A stretch of DNA of 64,000 nt from Microbacterium dauci (GCF_030065535.1 NZ_JASJND010000001.1:664742-728741), one strand, 5' to 3'; shown: positions 36,269-45,774, counted from the first letter of the stretch. Notes: generated by a model from the letters alone, not told the origin. Numbers and translations are program-made.

Positions 36269-37527
36269 CGGCGCACCTCCGGCTGCGCGTCGTCGGCATC
36301 CTGCGAGCGCCAGTCGTCGGGCAGCAGGTAGTCGAGCACGTCGTCGACCGTCACCGTGCCGACCAGGTGTCGGGCGTGGTCGACGACCGGGAGCGCCACG
36401 AGGTTGTAGCTCGCGAGCATGCGGGCGACCTCGGCGGCCGACGCAGACACGGGCACGGGCTCGACGGTGTCGTCGATGATCGAGCCGAGTCGCTCGTGCG
36501 GCGGGTACCGCAGCATCCGCTGGAAGTGCACGACGCCGAGGAGGCGTCCCGTCGGCGTCTCGTACGGCGGCAGCGTCACGTACACCGCGGCCGCGAGGGC
36601 GGGGTGCAGCTCGTGGCGGCGGATGAGGGCGAGCGCCTCGGCGACCGTGGCATCCGCCGACAGCACGATCGGCTCGCTCGTCATGAGACCACCGGCCGTG
36701 TCGGGACCGTGCTCGAGGAGGGCGCGCACGTCTTCGGCCTCTTCGGGCTCCATGAGTTCGAGGAGCTGCTCGGCGCGGACGTCCGAGAGGGCACCGAGCA
36801 CGTCGGCGGCGTCGTCGGGCTCCATGGCGTCGAGCACGTCAGCGGCTCGCTCGTCGCCGAGTGCCTCGAGGATGTGCACCTGCTCGTCCTCGGGCATCTC
36901 CTCGAGTGCGTCGGCGAGGCGGTCGTCGGAGAGCTCCTCGGCGACTTCGAGCAGGCGCTCCTCGGGAAGGTCGAGCAGCGTGTTCGCGAGGTCGGCGGGC
37001 TTCAGTTCCGAGAACGACGCGACGAGCAGCTCCGCCGACTGCGCTTCACCGGCGACCTGCTGGTCGAGCACGTCGCTCCACTGCGCGAACGTCGTCGGGC
37101 CCTTGGCGAACGGCGACGCACTGGTCTTTGGCTTGCGGAGGAAGAGCTGGCCCACCTGCCAATCGCCGAGGCGGTCGCGTTCGATCGCGACGTCCTCGAT
37201 GACGGCGGTGCCGGAGGCGTCCTTCAGATGGACGCTCCGACCGATGAGCTCGGTCATCACGCGCACCTCGCCGCCGCGCTGCTCGAAGCGGCGCACGTTG
37301 ATGAGGCCTGTGGTGATGACCTGACCGCTGGCGATCGAGGTCACCCGACCGATCGAGAGGAACACGTTGCGTCTGCCGGGGATCTCGACGACCAAGCCGA
37401 CGACGCGCGGCGGATCGTCTTTGCGATAGATGACGACGACGTCGCGGACGCGGCCGAGCCGGTCGCCCGCGGGATCGAAAACGGCACACCCGGTCAGGCG
37501 TGCGACGAAGACCCGCTGCGTGCTCAC
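36265..37527 (-). CDS. MgtE_N/CBS domain protein (no transporter domain)
   Basis: 420 residues. A PRC-barrel-like N-terminus (VFVARLTGCAVFDPAGDRLG) leads to a MgtE_N superhelix (about 200-290, with repeated LEEMPEDEQVHILEAL and EPDDAADVLGALSD units) and a CBS pair (TSEPIVLSADATVAEALALI; VPVSASAAEVARMLASYN). The magnesium-channel membrane part of MgtE is absent, so it is more likely a cytosolic Mg2+ or nucleotide sensor (Rv1232c-like). The start is GTG at 37527, six bases after a TACGCT box. Confidence 0.85.
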   Translation of the reverse strand: MSTQRVFVARLTGCAVFDPAGDRLGRVRDVVVIYRKDDPPRVVGLVVEIPGRRNVFLSIGRVTSIASGQVITTGLINVRRFEQRGGEVRVMTELIGRSVHLKDASGTAVIEDVAIERDRLGDWQVGQLFLRKPKTSASPFAKGPTTFAQWSDVLDQQVAGEAQSAELLVASFSELKPADLANTLLDLPEERLLEVAEELSDDRLADALEEMPEDEQVHILEALGDERAADVLDAMEPDDAADVLGALSDVRAEQLLELMEPEEAEDVRALLEHGPDTAGGLMTSEPIVLSADATVAEALALIRRHELHPALAAAVYVTLPPYETPTGRLLGVVHFQRMLRYPPHERLGSIIDDTVEPVPVSASAAEVARMLASYNLVALPVVDHARHLVGTVTVDDVLDYLLPDDWRSQDADDAQPEVRR

Positions 37528-37533
37528 CCGTCC

Positions 37534-37539
37534 AGCGTA
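37534..37539 (-). promoter_or_regulatory. -10 box TACGCT of the CBS-DUF1003-mrp operon, leaderless layout
   Basis: On the minus strand TACGCT ends six bases before the GTG at 37527. Confidence 0.6.
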
Positions 37540-37587
37540 GTCCGCGAGTCCATCGCGGACTCTGCGCTGGCGCAAAGCCGCGCGTGT

Positions 37588-37593
37588 CAGACT
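37588..37593 (+). promoter_or_regulatory. -10-like CAGACT of the stress-protein gene, leaderless layout
   Basis: CAGACT (first base differs from TAGACT) ends six bases before the ATG at 37600. The divergent TACGCT box is about 50 bases away. Confidence 0.4.
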
Positions 37594-37599
37594 GGTGCG

Positions 37600-38277
37600 A
37601 TGAGCATGCTGGGCGGAGCACCCAAGGAGCACGGCGCCACGGTCGCGGAGTACGCCTCGTACGAGGCGGCCCAGAAGTCGGTCTCGACCCTCATCTCGTC
37701 GGACGTGCCGGCGCAGGACATCGCGATCGTCGGGCGCGGACTGCGCTCGGTCGAGCGCATCACGGGGCGCCTCGGGTACGCGACGGCGGCACGATCCGGC
37801 GCGATCAACGGGCTGCTGCTCGGTCTGCTGTTCGCGGCGATCTTCGTCCTCGGCAGCCCCGAGGCGGTCATCCAGGTGTTCGTCGGCGTCATGCTCGTCG
37901 GTATCGCCCTCGGCATGCTCATGAGCATCATCAGCTACTCGATCATCCGCCGCCGCCGCGACTACACGTCGGTCACGCAGGTCATCGCCGACCACTACGA
38001 CGTGACGGTGCTGCCCCGCAGCTTCTCGCGCGCGAAGGACCTGCTCGGTCCCGCCGCCGCCCCCGTCGCGCCCGCGCCGGTCGACCTGACGACGCCGCCG
38101 CAGTACGGTGAACGCGTCGCACCGGGACAGCCGCTGCCCGAGCGCGTCGACCCGGCGCCGGCAGCTCCCGAAGAACGCGTCGACCCCGCTCCCGCGCCGC
38201 CCGTCGAACCGCCGCGCTACGGCGAGCGGATCGACCCGCCGGCCGACCCGGCGCCCGGGCCCGATCCCTCGCGATGA
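37600..38277 (+). CDS. General stress protein 17M-like membrane protein with proline-rich tail
   Basis: 225 residues. Residues 15-60 form the YflT/GSP17M fold (VAEYASYEAAQKSVSTLISS, then IAIVGRGLRSVERITGRLGY). Two membrane helices follow (GLLLGLLFAAIFVLG and FVGVMLVGIALGMLMSIIS). The last 65 residues are proline/alanine-rich, with repeated YGER and ERVDPAP units. Rv1234 is the likely counterpart. Function unknown. Its stop overlaps the ATG of the next gene (ATGA). Confidence 0.82.
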   Translation: MSMLGGAPKEHGATVAEYASYEAAQKSVSTLISSDVPAQDIAIVGRGLRSVERITGRLGYATAARSGAINGLLLGLLFAAIFVLGSPEAVIQVFVGVMLVGIALGMLMSIISYSIIRRRRDYTSVTQVIADHYDVTVLPRSFSRAKDLLGPAAAPVAPAPVDLTTPPQYGERVAPGQPLPERVDPAPAAPEERVDPAPAPPVEPPRYGERIDPPADPAPGPDPSR

Positions 38278-38930
38278 TCTCCGTCGACCTGCCCGCCGGG
38301 ACGGTCGAGGTCGGCGAGATCGTCGACGCGGCATCCGATCCATGGGCCGTCGTCGCGCTCGCACACGGTGCGGGAGCCGGGATGGACCACCCGTTCCTGG
38401 CAGGGGCGGCCGGTGCGCTGGCGGATGCCGGTGTCACGACGCTCCGCTTCGTCTTTCCCTACGTGCAAGCCGGTCGCCGCATGCCGGGTCCCGCCGCGCA
38501 TGCGGTGGCGACGTGGCGGGCCGTCGCCTCGCGCGCCGCGGAGCTTGCCGACGCGCTGCCGTGGTTCGCTGCGGGCAAGTCGTACGGCGGCCGGATGGCG
38601 AGCGTCGCGGCATCCGAGGGCGTCATCGACCCCGCCGGACTCGTCTACCTCGGCTATCCGTTCCACCCGCCGGGGCAGCCCGAGAAGGCGCGCGCCGCGC
38701 ATCTGCCGCAGATCGCGCAGCCGCAGCTGTTCCTCGCGGGCACCGTCGACCCGTTCCTGCAGCCGACCGACGACTTCGTCGCGGCGGTGGCGACGTGCCA
38801 GCGCGCCGAGATCGCCTGGACCGAGGGCGGCGGCCACTCCTTCGAGGTGAAGGGGCGCAAGCGCCCCGCCGAAGAGGTCGGCGCCGAGCTCGCGGCATCC
38901 GTCGTCCCCTGGCTTCGCGCACACGCCTGA
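38274..38930 (+). CDS. Alpha/beta hydrolase (KANL3/Tex30, dienelactone hydrolase-like)
   Basis: 218 residues. An oxyanion-region ALAHGAGAGMDHPFLAG, nucleophile Ser in AGKSYGGRMAS, acid in AGTVDPFLQPT and catalytic His in EGGGHSFEVKG outline a small hydrolase triad. The substrate is unknown. It is translationally coupled to the stress-protein gene and ends 15 bases from the convergent gamma-glutamyltransferase gene. Confidence 0.82.
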   Translation: MISVDLPAGTVEVGEIVDAASDPWAVVALAHGAGAGMDHPFLAGAAGALADAGVTTLRFVFPYVQAGRRMPGPAAHAVATWRAVASRAAELADALPWFAAGKSYGGRMASVAASEGVIDPAGLVYLGYPFHPPGQPEKARAAHLPQIAQPQLFLAGTVDPFLQPTDDFVAAVATCQRAEIAWTEGGGHSFEVKGRKRPAEEVGAELAASVVPWLRAHA

Positions 38931-38945
38931 TCTCGCGCGCGGGCG

Positions 38946-40718
38946 TCAGCGGCCGGCGGCGTAGCCCTGCATGCCGCGAGGGTTGGCGGCGGCCCACAAC
39001 TCGCCGGTCGCGCGGTCGAGACCGACGGCTCCGAGGCGGCCGAGCGCCCAGTCGCCGGCCCGCGTGACGGCGTGTCCGCGGGCGACGAGTGCGTCGATGA
39101 CCTCGTCCCCGAGCCTGTCCTCGACGACGGCGCCGGCCGGCGTCCAGGTGCGCGGCCAGAACGAGTCGACCATCGCGGTGGTGTGCAGGGTCGGGGCGTC
39201 GATTGCCTGCTGGGCGGTGTAGCCGCCGACGAGCATGCGCAGGAGCATCGGCAGCTGCCACTGATCCTGCTGGTCGCCACCGGGGGTCCCCATCGCGATG
39301 ACGGTGTCGCCCTGATGCACCATCGTCGGCGACAGCGTCGTCCGAGGCCTGCGGCCGGGGCGGAGCGCCGACGGCGACGACTCGTCCAACCAGGCCACCT
39401 GCAGTCGCGTCCCAAGGCAGAACCCGAGCTCGGGGATCGTCGGCGACGACTGCAACCAGCCGCCGGACGGTGTCACCGCGACGATGTTGCCCCAGCGGTC
39501 GACGACGTCGATCTGGCACGTGTCACCGCGCGTCTGGCCCGTCTTGGCGACCGTCGGCTCACCCGTGCCCGCCGCAGGGCCCGAGGCATCGGGCCGCCGG
39601 AGCGGCGGCACCCAGGTGTCGTCCCGCTCGGTGGCGCGCCAGTCAGCGGATGCCACACCCCCGAGCAACGCCCGTCGCGCGGCGACCTGCGGGTCAGCGA
39701 GCAGCCACGCCACATCTGCGCCATCGCCGAAGTGCGCGTCGCGGTCGGCGAGGACGAGCTTCAGCGTCTCGAGGATCGTGTGCGCGCCCTCGGGAGTCGC
39801 GGGGTCGAGCGTGTCCAGCGGCTCCAGGATGCGGAGCGCTTCGAGCAGCGCCGGTCCCTGGGTCCAGGCGCCCGCCTTGAAGACCGTCGCACCCCGGAAC
39901 GACACGCTGAGCGGCTGCTCGTACCCGGCCTCGAATCCGGCGAAGTCGGCGGGCGTGATGACCGCAGCATGGTCGCCGCCGTCGGCGTGCCGATGCGGTG
40001 CGCCGAGGAATGCGGATGCAGCGTCGGCGACGAAGCCGGTGCGCCACGCGGCGCGCGCGGCCTCGATGCGGCCCACGCGGTCGGCGGCACCGTCGCCCGC
40101 CTTGACGAGGCGTTCGAGCGTGCGTGCGTAGGTCGGATTGCGGTGGCGGGTCCCGGCGGCGGGCGGAGCGCCCTCCGCGTCGAGCCAGAGCTCGGCGGAG
40201 GACGGCCAGTGCTCGCGGAACTGCACCGCGACGCGACCGATGGTCGCCGCCGCAGTCGGCAGCAGGGGGTGGCCACTCCGGGCGAGGTCGATGGCGTACG
40301 CCAGCACGTCGGCGAGTTCCCACGTGCCGTGGTCGCGCAACAGCACGAACCAGGCGTCGACCGCGCCGGGAACCGCCGCCGCGAGGCCGCCGGTCCCGGG
40401 GACGAGGTCGAGCCCTTCGGCACGGAAGTGCGAGATCGTCGCGCCCGCCGGCGCAGGGCCCTGCCCCATGAGCACCGTCGGCTCGGCGGCATCCGCCGGT
40501 TGGAAGAGCCCGACGAGATCGCCGCCGGGACCGTTCAGATGCGGCTCGGCGAGGTGCAACGCGAACCCACCCGCACAGGCGGCGTCGAAGGCGTTGCCGC
40601 CGCGCTCCAGCACGGACTGCGCGACCGCGGTCGCCGTCGCGTGCGTGGACGCGGCCATGCCGAAGGCGCCCGACAGCTGCGGCCGCGTCGTGAACGACGG
40701 CTGTGGGGTGAACGTCAC
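38946..40718 (-). CDS. ggt: Gamma-glutamyltransferase family protein
   Basis: 590 residues of the Ntn-hydrolase family. The early regions GMAASTHATATAVAQSVLERG and GGNAFDAACAGGF are typical. The presumed self-cleavage threonine is in GDTCQIDVVDRWGNIVAVT, where classic enzymes have HTTH; the nearby SLNSPFG/GS motifs are divergent, with TPGGDQQDQWQ farther on. No signal peptide is seen, so it may be a cytosolic relative acting on gamma-glutamyl peptides or acyl compounds. The GTG start overlaps the upstream aminopeptidase stop. Confidence 0.85.
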   Translation of the reverse strand: MTFTPQPSFTTRPQLSGAFGMAASTHATATAVAQSVLERGGNAFDAACAGGFALHLAEPHLNGPGGDLVGLFQPADAAEPTVLMGQGPAPAGATISHFRAEGLDLVPGTGGLAAAVPGAVDAWFVLLRDHGTWELADVLAYAIDLARSGHPLLPTAAATIGRVAVQFREHWPSSAELWLDAEGAPPAAGTRHRNPTYARTLERLVKAGDGAADRVGRIEAARAAWRTGFVADAASAFLGAPHRHADGGDHAAVITPADFAGFEAGYEQPLSVSFRGATVFKAGAWTQGPALLEALRILEPLDTLDPATPEGAHTILETLKLVLADRDAHFGDGADVAWLLADPQVAARRALLGGVASADWRATERDDTWVPPLRRPDASGPAAGTGEPTVAKTGQTRGDTCQIDVVDRWGNIVAVTPSGGWLQSSPTIPELGFCLGTRLQVAWLDESSPSALRPGRRPRTTLSPTMVHQGDTVIAMGTPGGDQQDQWQLPMLLRMLVGGYTAQQAIDAPTLHTTAMVDSFWPRTWTPAGAVVEDRLGDEVIDALVARGHAVTRAGDWALGRLGAVGLDRATGELWAAANPRGMQGYAAGR

Positions 40719-42139
40719 GCGCGCGTGCCCGCGATCCACGCCTCGACTTCGTCGGCGGTGCGGGGGATGCCCGCCGACAGGTTCACCGGGCCCTCCTCGG
40801 TCATGAGGATGTCGTCCTCGATCCGCACGCCGATGCCGCGATACTCCTCAGGGACCGTGAGGTCGTCGATCTGGAAGTACAGGCCCGGCTCGATCGTGAA
40901 GACCATGCCGGGCGCGAGCTCCCCGTCGTAGTACATCTCGCGCCGCGCCTGCGCGCAGTCGTGCACGTCGATGCCGAGGTGGTGGCTCGTGCCGTGCACC
41001 ATGTAGCGCCGGTGCTGGCCGCCGCGGTCGGCGTCGAGCGCCTCGTCGGCCGAGACCGGCAGCAGCCCCCACTCGGCGACCCGCGCGGCGATGACCGCCA
41101 TGGCGGCCTCGTGCACGGCGCGGAACTTCACACCCGGGCGGGCCGCAGCGAACGCGGCATCCGCTGCCTCACGGACGGTCTCGTAGATCGCGCGCTGGAT
41201 CGGCGTGAACGTTCCCGAGACCGGGAGCGTGCGGGTGATGTCGGCGGTGTAGAGGCTGTCGACCTCGACGCCCGCGTCGATGAGCACGAGGTCACCGGGG
41301 ACGACGGCGCCGTCGTTGCGGGTCCAGTGCAGGTAGCAGGCGTGAGGGCCGGATGCCGCGATGGTGTCGTAGCCCTCGCCGTTGCCGTCGGTGCGTGCGC
41401 GCAGGTGGAAGACGCCCTCGATCGCCCGCTCGCCGCGCGGGGTGTCGATGATGCGGGGGAGTTCGGCGACGATGTCGTCGAAGCCGCGCGCGGTCGCGTC
41501 GACCGCGAGTTGCATCTGCGCGATCTCGTACGGGTCCTTCACGAGCCGGAGCTCCGAGACGAAGCGGGTGAGGCCCTCGTCCTCATCGAGCACCAGGTCG
41601 CCCTCGGATGCCGCGAACGCGTCGACGTGCGCCGTGGCGAGACCGAGGTCCGATGCGACGCCCTCGAGCGAAGGACGCGGCCCGATCCAGAACTCGCCGA
41701 TCGTCGCGTCCGAATAGAACTCCGCGGTGGTGCGATCGGCGCGCTCGCGCAGGTACAGGGTGACCTCGTGACCGCCCTCGATCGGCTCGAAGACCAGCAC
41801 CGAGTCGGGCACGGCGTCGGCCGACCAGCCGGTGAGGTGCGCGAACGCGGAGTGCGCGCGGAACGGGTAGTCGGTGTCGTTCGAGCGCTGCTTGTACGAG
41901 CCGGCCGGGATCACGAGGCGTGCGCCGGGGAACGCCGCGGACACCTTGTCGCGGCGCGCAGCCGCGTACGGCGCCTGCGCGCGCTGCGGGGGCAGCGATT
42001 CGGGCCGCTCGGCCCAGCCGGTGGAGATCGTGTCGAGGAATCCCTGCGGGAACGGCTGCTTGCGGTTCGTCGTGGTCGCCTGTTCGGCTGCCGGGACATC
42101 AGTCGACGTGGGGATCGTGTCGCGCTCGTCGGTGCTCAT
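40715..42139 (-). CDS. pepP: Xaa-Pro aminopeptidase (M24B)
   Basis: 474 residues. An N-terminal creatinase-like domain (about 60-215) precedes the pita-bread catalytic domain. The metal ligands are visible in VLIDAGVE (Asp), YTADITRTLP (Asp), GTSHHLGIDVHD (His), FTIEPGLYF (Glu) and VRIEDDILMT (Glu). It releases the N-terminal residue before proline. It is translationally coupled to ggt (GTGA overlap), suggesting joint peptide turnover. The ATG at 42139 begins MSTDERD; no strong ribosome-binding site is seen. Confidence 0.94.
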   Translation of the reverse strand: MSTDERDTIPTSTDVPAAEQATTTNRKQPFPQGFLDTISTGWAERPESLPPQRAQAPYAAARRDKVSAAFPGARLVIPAGSYKQRSNDTDYPFRAHSAFAHLTGWSADAVPDSVLVFEPIEGGHEVTLYLRERADRTTAEFYSDATIGEFWIGPRPSLEGVASDLGLATAHVDAFAASEGDLVLDEDEGLTRFVSELRLVKDPYEIAQMQLAVDATARGFDDIVAELPRIIDTPRGERAIEGVFHLRARTDGNGEGYDTIAASGPHACYLHWTRNDGAVVPGDLVLIDAGVEVDSLYTADITRTLPVSGTFTPIQRAIYETVREAADAAFAAARPGVKFRAVHEAAMAVIAARVAEWGLLPVSADEALDADRGGQHRRYMVHGTSHHLGIDVHDCAQARREMYYDGELAPGMVFTIEPGLYFQIDDLTVPEEYRGIGVRIEDDILMTEEGPVNLSAGIPRTADEVEAWIAGTRA

Positions 42140-42170
42140 CCATCCAGTCTCGCACCCGCGCGGCATCCGG

Positions 42171-43184
42171 TCACCCGGTCGGTTCGAGTTGCACCACGAC
42201 GGGGCGGTGGTCGCTGGCCGTGCCGTCGAGGGAGGTCAGCACGACCGACCCGGTCGCGGTCCAGGTGTCCGTCGCCATCACGTGGTCGATGGGGGTGCCC
42301 AGCAGCGCCGGCCACGCCGTGTCCCACGTGCCGACCGCGCCGTTGCCGGTGCGCTTCGCGGCATCGCTGCAGCGCCCGAGGTCGCCGCCGTCGGTGCCGT
42401 ACCGCGCCATGTGGTCGAGGGTCGCGTTGAAGTCGCCCGCCATGATCACGTTCTCGCTCGCGCATTGGTCGGCCAGCCATCGCAGATCCGCGCGCCATTC
42501 GTCCATCGCGTTGGCGCGCGGAGCGACAGCGTGGACGGCGACGAACGTCGGGCCGTTCCCGTCGACGGGCATCGCGACCACGCTCGGGACCACCGAGGTG
42601 TTCGTGGTACCCGACGACGCCGACTCCACGACGGCGTAGTCGCCGAGGTCGGGGGAGATGAGGAGGGTCGTGTACGTGGCATCCCACCCCTCGTAGTTCT
42701 CCTCGTGGACCCACATCGGGTTGCCGCGCTCGCGCATCGCGACCGCGATCGCCTCACCGGTGTCGGCGTTCGTCTCGGGGAGCGCCACGACATCGACCTG
42801 CATGGCGATCGCCGTTTTCACCACGGCGTCGACGTCGGTCGCCTCGCCGGCGGTGTTCCACGTCATGACGCGGATGCTGTCGTCGGTCGGGTCGGGCAGG
42901 TGCGTGCTGCCGAACCCGCGGGACGCGAGGATGCCGGTGTTCGCCACACCCGCGACGACCGCGATCAACGCGATGCCGGCCCCGAACGCACGGGTGCGAC
43001 GCCCGAGGCACAGCAGCAGCGCCACCACGGCGACCGCGCCGAAGGCCAGCACGAGCACCGGGCGCAGCGAGACGAGGTGCGCGAACGGTGTTTCGCGCTC
43101 GAGCCGGAAGAACTGCGGCCAGGTAACGATCGCGGCACCGATCGCCGCAGCGATCGTCACGAGGATCCCCAGCAGACGAAGCAC
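42171..43184 (-). CDS. Membrane-anchored endonuclease/exonuclease/phosphatase family protein
   Basis: 337 residues. Three N-terminal membrane helices (about 3-20, 44-62, 68-88) place an EEP-fold domain outside. Its motifs are RVMTWNTAG, VVALPETNA (metal Glu), IMAGDFNATLDHM and GTASDHRPVVV (terminal Asp-His). Typical relatives hydrolyse phosphodiesters of nucleic acids or lipids at the cell surface. The GTG start follows a leaderless-type promoter. Confidence 0.85.
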   Translation of the reverse strand: MLRLLGILVTIAAAIGAAIVTWPQFFRLERETPFAHLVSLRPVLVLAFGAVAVVALLLCLGRRTRAFGAGIALIAVVAGVANTGILASRGFGSTHLPDPTDDSIRVMTWNTAGEATDVDAVVKTAIAMQVDVVALPETNADTGEAIAVAMRERGNPMWVHEENYEGWDATYTTLLISPDLGDYAVVESASSGTTNTSVVPSVVAMPVDGNGPTFVAVHAVAPRANAMDEWRADLRWLADQCASENVIMAGDFNATLDHMARYGTDGGDLGRCSDAAKRTGNGAVGTWDTAWPALLGTPIDHVMATDTWTATGSVVLTSLDGTASDHRPVVVQLEPTG

Positions 43185-43190
43185 ACAGCG

Positions 43191-43196
43191 ACGATA
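43191..43196 (-). promoter_or_regulatory. -10 box TATCGT of the EEP-protein gene, leaderless layout
   Basis: On the minus strand TATCGT ends six bases before the GTG at 43184. Confidence 0.5.
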
Positions 43197-43225
43197 GACG
43201 GGCAGGCTGTGGAGAATCTGCGCGC

Positions 43226-43231
43226 TACGCT
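43226..43231 (+). promoter_or_regulatory. -10 box TACGCT of the PHP gene, leaderless layout
   Basis: TACGCT ends seven bases before the ATG at 43239. Confidence 0.5.
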
Positions 43232-43238
43232 CGATCCC

Positions 43239-44114
43239 ATGTCAGCCGGGCCAGCTCCGCAGGCTCGACGCGTCGGCGAGGCCGACCTCCACCTGCACTC
43301 CGACCACTCCGACGGCACCGAGCCGCCGGCAGCCGTCATGGCCGCCGCGCACCGTCACGGCATCCGCACGGCCGCCCTCACCGACCACGACACGACGGCG
43401 GGCTGGGCCGAAGCCGCCGACGCCGCCGTCTCGCTCGGCATGACCTTCATCCCGGGCATGGAGCTCTCGGCGCGGCACGAGTGGCGGAGCGTGCACGTGC
43501 TCGCGTACCTGTTCGACCCCGACGACAGCGGGCTCCGAGCGTTGACCGACAAGATCCGCGACTCCAGACTGAGCCGGGCCCGCACGATGGCCGACCGCAT
43601 CGCGCGCGACTTCGACCTCACGTGGGACGACATCCTGGCGCAGACCGCAGCGGATGCCACGGTGGGCCGGCCCCACATCGCCGATGCCCTCGTCGCGCGC
43701 GGTCACGTCAGCGACCGCGGCGAGGCGTTCCGCGGCATCCTGAGCCCGTCGAGCCCCTACTACGTCGACCTGTTCGCGCCTGACCCGGTCACCGCCGTCG
43801 CGGCCGTCGCCGACGCCGGTGGCGTACCGATCATCGCTCACCCGGCCGGACGTGGCGGACTGCTTCCGGAGCGACTGCTCGAGCGACTCCGCGATGCCGG
43901 ACTCGCGGGCTTCGAGGTCGGCCACCGCGAGAACGTCGAGCCCGGGCTCAGCCGCCTGCGTGTCTGGGCAGCGGACCGCGACATGATCACCACGGGCTCG
44001 AGCGACTACCACGGTCGCGGCAAGCCGAACCAGCCGGGGGAGTTCACCACCTCCGACGAGATGCTCGCGCGCATCGTCGCCACCGGCCGCGGATCACGGC
44101 CGGTCAGCGGCTGA
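43239..44114 (+). CDS. PHP-domain phosphoesterase (nucleoside bisphosphate phosphatase-like)
   Basis: 291 residues. The PHP metal motifs are ADLHLHSDHSDGT, ALTDHDTTAGW, PGMELSA, IAHPAGRGG and TGSSDYHG, complete for a trinuclear site. YciV/RnaAM-type relatives remove the 3' phosphate from pAp or trim short RNA. It ends eight bases from the convergent helicase gene. Confidence 0.9.
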   Translation: MSAGPAPQARRVGEADLHLHSDHSDGTEPPAAVMAAAHRHGIRTAALTDHDTTAGWAEAADAAVSLGMTFIPGMELSARHEWRSVHVLAYLFDPDDSGLRALTDKIRDSRLSRARTMADRIARDFDLTWDDILAQTAADATVGRPHIADALVARGHVSDRGEAFRGILSPSSPYYVDLFAPDPVTAVAAVADAGGVPIIAHPAGRGGLLPERLLERLRDAGLAGFEVGHRENVEPGLSRLRVWAADRDMITTGSSDYHGRGKPNQPGEFTTSDEMLARIVATGRGSRPVSG

Positions 44115-44122
44115 CGCGTTCG

Positions 44123-45652
44123 TCAGGCCGGGGGAGCGGCGTTCACGCCGGCACCCGAGCCACCGCCGCGGCGGCGACGACGGCGGCGCGCGGGAGCGGC
44201 GTTGCCGTCGTGGTGCTCCTTGCCGGCGCCGTCGTGGGTGCCCGCGCCGTCAGCTGCACGATCGGCGGAGCTCGAGTCCGAGTCGCCCGTCGAGGCCGCG
44301 GCATCCGCACCCTCGGCGAACGTCGCACCGACCTTCGTCTCACCCGAGGCGCCACGACGACGACGGCGGCGACGCGAGCCGCCCTCAGTCGTGCCGGCGG
44401 CCGCAGCGTCGGCGGCACGCTCGGGCCGCGCGGCACGAGCCGGCTGCGCCTTCGGTGCGGTCGCGATGCGGCCCTTGGTGCCTGCGGGGATGTCGAGGTC
44501 GGTGAACAGGTGCGGGCTCGACGAGTACGTCTCGACGGGTTCGGGCTGGCCGAACTCGAGGGCGCGGTTGATGAGAGCCCACTTGTGCAGGTCCTCCCAG
44601 TCCACGAACGTCACGGCGGTACCGGTCTTGCCGGCGCGGCCGGTGCGGCCGGCGCGGTGCAGGTAGGTCTGCTCCTCGTCGGGGATCGTGTGGTTGATGA
44701 CGTGGGTGACGTCGTCGACGTCGATGCCGCGGGCGGCGACGTCGGTCGCGATGAGGACGTCCTTCTTGCCCGCCTTGAACGCGGCCATCGAGCGCTCGCG
44801 CGCCTCCTGGCTCATGTCGCCGTGGACGGCACCCGCGTTGAAGCCGCGGTCGTTCAGCTCGTCGACGAGACGTTGCGCGGCGCGCTTGGTGCGCGTGAAG
44901 ATGACGGTCTTGCCGCGACCCTCGGCCTGCAGGATGCGGGCGATGACCTCGTCCTTGTCGAGCGAGTGCGCGCGGTAGACGACGTGCTTGATGTTCTTCT
45001 GCGTGATGCCCTCGTCGGGGTCGCTCGCGCGGATGTGGATCGGGTTCGACATGAACCGGCGGGCGAGCGCGACGATCGGTCCCGGCATGGTCGCCGAGTA
45101 GAGCATCGTGTGGCGCACCGGCGAGACCTTCTGGAAGATCTTCTCGATGTCGGGGAGGAAGCCGAGGTCGAGCATCTTGTCGGCCTCGTCGAGGACGACC
45201 TCGGTCGCGTTCGACAGGTCGAGCAGACGTTGGTTGTTCAGGTCGATGAGACGGCCGGGCGTGCCGACGACGATCTGCGCGCCGGCCTTGAGCTGGTCGA
45301 TCTGCCCCTCGTAGGCCTTGCCGCCGTAGATGGCGACGACGTTGGTCGAGCGGCCCGAGGTGAGCATGTCCATGTCCTCGTAGACCTGCACCGCGAGCTC
45401 GCGTGTCGGGACGACGATGAGGGCCTTCACACCGGGGGAGGGATCGAGGCCGAGACGCTGCACGACGGGGATGCCGAAGCCGAACGTCTTACCGGTACCG
45501 GTCTTGGCCTGCCCGATGATGTCCTGGCCGGGGAGCCCGAGCGGGATGGTCTGCTCCTGGATCGGGAAGGACTCGACGATGCCCTTGGCGGCGAGGACAT
45601 CGACGATGTCCTGGTCGACGCCGAGCTCTGCGAAAGTCGTCACTGTTTCCAT
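44123..45652 (-). CDS. rhlE: DEAD-box RNA helicase (RhlE-type)
   Basis: 509 residues. The helicase core shows the Q motif (FPIQEQTIP), AKTGTGKT, PTRELAVQ, VLDEADKML, YSATMP and HRAGRTGRAG in order. The last 120 residues form a low-complexity tail with two arginine runs and an acidic/serine region, probably an RNA-binding extension. It likely unwinds structured RNA in ribosome assembly or decay. Rv3211 is the likely counterpart, in the same neighbourhood as DUF3107. The start ATG has only a weak ribosome-binding site. Confidence 0.94.
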   Translation of the reverse strand: METVTTFAELGVDQDIVDVLAAKGIVESFPIQEQTIPLGLPGQDIIGQAKTGTGKTFGFGIPVVQRLGLDPSPGVKALIVVPTRELAVQVYEDMDMLTSGRSTNVVAIYGGKAYEGQIDQLKAGAQIVVGTPGRLIDLNNQRLLDLSNATEVVLDEADKMLDLGFLPDIEKIFQKVSPVRHTMLYSATMPGPIVALARRFMSNPIHIRASDPDEGITQKNIKHVVYRAHSLDKDEVIARILQAEGRGKTVIFTRTKRAAQRLVDELNDRGFNAGAVHGDMSQEARERSMAAFKAGKKDVLIATDVAARGIDVDDVTHVINHTIPDEEQTYLHRAGRTGRAGKTGTAVTFVDWEDLHKWALINRALEFGQPEPVETYSSSPHLFTDLDIPAGTKGRIATAPKAQPARAARPERAADAAAAGTTEGGSRRRRRRRGASGETKVGATFAEGADAAASTGDSDSSSADRAADGAGTHDGAGKEHHDGNAAPARRRRRRRGGGSGAGVNAAPPA

Positions 45653-45774
45653 GCCTGTCTGGCGGTGAGAGGCCGCCGCGATGAGGGTCCACGCCCTTCA
45701 CTCAGCCACAGGCGCGGGGTCCCGATCCGACGCCGGGACGAATCCACCCTACCCGAGCGGCACTCGGCTCCCCG

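Noticed and set aside
37528..38364. N-terminal extension of the CBS protein over the divergent stress-protein gene
   Set aside because: A leaderless-type promoter and the GTG at 37527 fit, and the extension is antisense to the GSP17M-like gene.
41874..43238. Upstream extension of the PHP protein through the EEP gene
   Set aside because: It is antisense to pepP and the EEP gene; the ATG at 43239 is preceded by a -10 box.
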